Assembly (NCBI RefSeq): GCF_003815875.1
Contig: NZ_CP033924.1
Span: 2,790,001 to 2,854,000, forward strand
Direction: 5' to 3'
DNA: 64,000 bases
Origin: Chryseobacterium lactis
Lineage (GTDB): Bacteria; Bacteroidota; Bacteroidia; Flavobacteriales; Weeksellaceae
Below are positions 62,044 through 64,000 of this stretch, piece after piece; within the stretch, counting starts at the first letter, position 1; every line of letters begins with the position of its first letter. The position numbers and the translations under genes were made by a program. Below the pieces are notes generated by a model that saw only the letters and a list, made by a program, of their open reading frames with translations, was not told the DNA's origin and ran no database searches.

Positions 62044-62778
62044 ATGAAAATAAAAGCTGTAATTGTAGACGATGAAAAGATTGCAAGGGAAGTTTTAAGA
62101 AGCTACCTTACCAAATATTGTCCCCAGGTTGAAATTCTGGGCGAAGCGGAAAGTATCAAAGAAGCTGTTCCATTGATCGCAGAAAATCAGCCGCAATTGG
62201 TCTTTCTTGATGTAGAAATGCCTTTCGGGAATGCCTTCGATGTTTTGGAAGCCACCAGTGAATTTTCTTATGAAACCATTTTCATTACTGCATTTTCGCA
62301 ATATTCTTTACAGGCTTTAAATAAATCAGCAAGCTATTATATTTTAAAACCAATCGACATTCAGGAACTTATTGTCGCCGTTAATAAAGTGGTAGAAAGT
62401 CTTGAGAAAAAAGAAGAACTTAACCGGAATAAAATATTGCTTCAAAACTTAAAATTAAAACCGGAAAAACAACAGCTCATCCTTCCCACTTTACAGGGAT
62501 TTGATGTGGTGAAAACGGAAGATATTGTAAGATTACAGGCAGATGGCAACTTTACCCAGGTATATCTTACCGATGGTTCAAAAAAAATGGTTTGCCGGTT
62601 TCTAAAACATTTTGATGATCTGTTGGAAAGTCCTTTCGTAAGAGTTCATCGCTCTCATATTATCAATACAGGTTTTGTGAAATCCTATCATAAAAGTGGA
62701 ACAGTAATGCTTTCTGATGATACTGAAATTGAAGTTTCCGGGAGTTTTAAAGAGAACTTTCTGAAAGTTTTTTCGTAG
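62044..62778 (+). CDS. LytTR-family response regulator
   Basis: A 244-residue regulator. The receiver domain has the acidic pair VDDE at 8-11 and phosphoacceptor Asp56 in FLDVEMP. The LytTR DNA-binding domain covers about 140-244 (RLQADGNFTQVYL and FVRVHRSHIIN). It is the expected partner of the LytS-type kinase in its operon. Three paired ACTTGGTGA sites in this window match LytTR spacing and are its likely targets. Confidence 0.93.
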   Translation: MKIKAVIVDDEKIAREVLRSYLTKYCPQVEILGEAESIKEAVPLIAENQPQLVFLDVEMPFGNAFDVLEATSEFSYETIFITAFSQYSLQALNKSASYYILKPIDIQELIVAVNKVVESLEKKEELNRNKILLQNLKLKPEKQQLILPTLQGFDVVKTEDIVRLQADGNFTQVYLTDGSKKMVCRFLKHFDDLLESPFVRVHRSHIINTGFVKSYHKSGTVMLSDDTEIEVSGSFKENFLKVFS

Positions 62779-62851
62779 AATTTATTGTTCCTTAACAGCC
62801 TAAAGGCACTATTTTTGACGCTTTTATAACAACCATTCAAAATATTCCGTT

Positions 62852-63394
62852 ATGAAAACGCTTCACAAAATTATACTTCCGGTCTCGGTAGGTGCACTGG
62901 GGCTTCTTATTTTTAACTCCTATTCCGTGGGTATTCCCAAAGGAGCAATTGCCGTAAAAGGTTTTGATGCTAAAAAATATCTCGGACGATGGTATGAAAT
63001 TGCCCGTTTTGATTACAAATTCGAGAAAAATATGGATAATGTTACCGCTGAATATTCTGAAAATCCCGATGGAACCATCCGTGTTGTGAACCGGGGCTAC
63101 GACTATTTAAAAAAGCTGTGGAATGACTCTATCGGAGAAGCTAAATTCGTTAAAGATAAAACTGAAGCCCGTTTAAAAGTGTCTTTTTTTAAACCATTTT
63201 GGGCAGGGTATAACGTGATTGACATCGATGAAGAATATCAGTATGTTTTGGTTGCAGGAAGCAGCTTAAAATATCTTTGGATTCTTTCCAGAACCACCAG
63301 CATTCCTGAAAGCATAAGACAACGTTTTATTGAAAAAGCAAAGAAAATAGGATATAAAACAAATGATTTAATCTGGGTAAGACACAACCAATAA
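62852..63394 (+). CDS. lipocalin family protein (Blc-like)
   Basis: A 180-residue protein with an N-terminal hydrophobic anchor or signal (LPVSVGALGLLIFN) without a lipobox Cys. The lipocalin signature is KKYLGRWYEIARFDYKFEKN near residues 45-64, and the third conserved region LWILSRTTSIPE is near 145. Bacterial Blc proteins bind fatty acids or lysolipids under envelope stress. It lies 73 nt after the LytTR regulator, possibly within the same stress operon. Confidence 0.9.
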   Translation: MKTLHKIILPVSVGALGLLIFNSYSVGIPKGAIAVKGFDAKKYLGRWYEIARFDYKFEKNMDNVTAEYSENPDGTIRVVNRGYDYLKKLWNDSIGEAKFVKDKTEARLKVSFFKPFWAGYNVIDIDEEYQYVLVAGSSLKYLWILSRTTSIPESIRQRFIEKAKKIGYKTNDLIWVRHNQ

Positions 63395-63448
63395 AGCGAA
63401 AAAGCTGAAAAAGCAAAATAGCAAAATGATCCTGGGTAAAGCGTTAAG

Positions 63449-63623
63449 AAAATTGAGATTGAATCCGCTAAAAAATTTCCACTGTCTGAGCTTGGCTGAG
63501 ATTTTAAGTCGAAAAGAATCGTTTGATTCTAGGCGAGTTTGGAAATTGTAGGAGTCAATCTCAATTTTAAAGGATGATTTCAGTCTTGAATTTTTGTATA
63601 CTTTTGTTTCAAGACAAAAGTAT
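63449..63623. repeat. long intergenic inverted-repeat element
   Basis: Outer arms AAAATTGAGATTGA (63449-63462) and TCAATCTCAATTTT (63555-63568) are perfect inverted copies. Inner arms AATTTCC / GGAAATT and an AGAATC-GTTT-GATTCT hairpin lie between. A second palindrome, ATACTTTTGT-TTCAAG-ACAAAAGTAT, follows at 63598-63623. No open frame. It looks like a folded, probably dispersed element or a structured RNA. Confidence 0.5.
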
Positions 63624-63629
63624 AATCTT

Positions 63630-64000
63630 TTAACTTCCAATATATTCCTTCCACTCTTCAAAGCGATGATCAATGACCTGTGCCATCAAATCATAGTTTT
63701 CATACGTGTCTTCAATATGATAAAAAGTTTCATATTCGTAGTCGTTTTCCTCAGCTTTACCATCAAAAATATTAACGTAGTCATCGGCAAATGAACTGTA
63801 TCTGTTCCCGAAATCCGTGTCGTCGGCATAATAATCCTTTGCAAAACTATTTCCCAGGTCACTCAAATCATATTCAGAAAATTTTCCATCACAGGCGTTC
63901 ATTACAAAGTCGGCACCTGTAATCTCTCGTCGTTTTAATTTTTCAATTTCCTCCGCACCGTCTTCTTTTAATTCATCAGAGATTAAATCATGGTTAATAC
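63630..64000 (-). CDS. acidic hypothetical protein (5' truncated)
   Basis: The minus-strand frame is open from the window edge to the stop at 63630-63632, giving 122 residues of a longer protein. It is very rich in Asp, Glu and Tyr (for example DYEYETFYHIEDTYENYD) with no membrane segment. Not recognised. An internal ATG at 63902 could be mistaken for the start. The upstream palindromic element ends 7 nt from its stop. Confidence 0.6.
   Translation of the reverse strand, partial: INHDLISDELKEDGAEEIEKLKRREITGADFVMNACDGKFSEYDLSDLGNSFAKDYYADDTDFGNRYSSFADDYVNIFDGKAEENDYEYETFYHIEDTYENYDLMAQVIDHRFEEWKEYIGS

Noticed and set aside
63594..63794. Plus-strand 66-residue frame near the right edge
   Set aside because: It is antisense to the acidic partial gene and runs over the palindromic element; no family match or start signal.
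1..64000. CRISPR arrays, prophage or transposase genes
   Set aside because: No regularly spaced identical short repeats apart from the tRNA array, and no integrase, transposase or phage structural genes; the tail-fibre-like proteins have signal peptides and no phage neighbours.

Overview
The window looks like a chromosomal segment of a Flavobacteriia bacterium, most likely Chryseobacterium or a close relative in the Weeksellaceae. The support is low GC, a type IX secretion sorting domain, Bacteroidetes-specific families (GSCFA, DUF4269, DUF5683, Bacteroidetes-type TonB, long LepB), and promoters of the Bacteroidetes form TTG-N19-23-TAnnTTTG rather than -35/-10 boxes. I see no prophage, insertion sequence, CRISPR array or rRNA. 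The content is mostly core genome with a few accessory blocks.

Layout. 1-4.2 kb: end of a PiT phosphate permease, a polyprenyl synthetase, and a tight GSCFA-DUF4269-TatD operon. 4.2-11.4 kb: a DEAD-box helicase, a surface locus in which two paralogous tail-fibre-like proteins flank a T9SS-secreted protein, then an outer-membrane barrel and a lipoprotein. 11.5-19.7 kb: obg-adk-hpt on the minus strand, an ABC-F protein with a possibly regulatory leader, a HEAT-repeat protein, a lipase-like hydrolase and purA. 19.9-28.3 kb: tonB, then parA-parB-DUF5683-dapB-lepB-wbqC and a subtilase. 28.4-35.3 kb: two envelope proteins, then a UbiA / DprE1-like / DprE2-like / HAD-IB operon resembling the mycobacterial decaprenyl-phosphoryl-arabinose pathway, followed by a PrcB-like lipoprotein, a cysteine desulfurase and thioredoxin. 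35.4-36.0 kb: five identical tandem tRNA-Asp genes. 36.0-48.3 kb: a structured non-coding stretch, a PAS-LuxR regulator with a palindromic operator pair in its promoter, an L,D-transpeptidase, a PDZ aspartyl protease, a TPR histidine kinase with a NarL-type regulator, a desaturase, tyrS and an ECF sigma factor. 48.4-54.2 kb: lipA, an AraC regulator divergent from an MFS exporter, a frameshifted SpoIIAA-like gene and an FAD oxidoreductase. 54.4-63.4 kb: DUF4139 and SIMPL envelope proteins, an amidohydrolase-SnoaL fusion, a LytS-type kinase operon ending in a LytTR response regulator, and a Blc-like lipocalin. The right edge holds the 3' part of an unrecognised acidic protein.

The most interesting signal is in the last block. 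Three intergenic regions, upstream of the DUF4139 gene, the SIMPL gene and the LytS-type kinase, each carry a direct repeat of ACTTGGTGA with an exact 21-bp period (9-bp half sites, 12-bp spacer). This is the geometry expected for a LytTR-domain regulator, and a LytTR regulator is encoded in the same kinase operon. In two of the three promoters the spacing from the repeats to the -7 element is an identical 27 nt. This looks like an undescribed, autoregulated envelope two-component regulon readable directly from the DNA.

Other leads are the DprE1-like enzyme with Ala at the benzothiazinone cysteine position, a homologous 5' stem-loop leader shared by the helicase and the outer-membrane barrel gene, the three-hairpin non-coding region before the LuxR gene, and inverted perfect DnaA-box sequences just upstream of parA.
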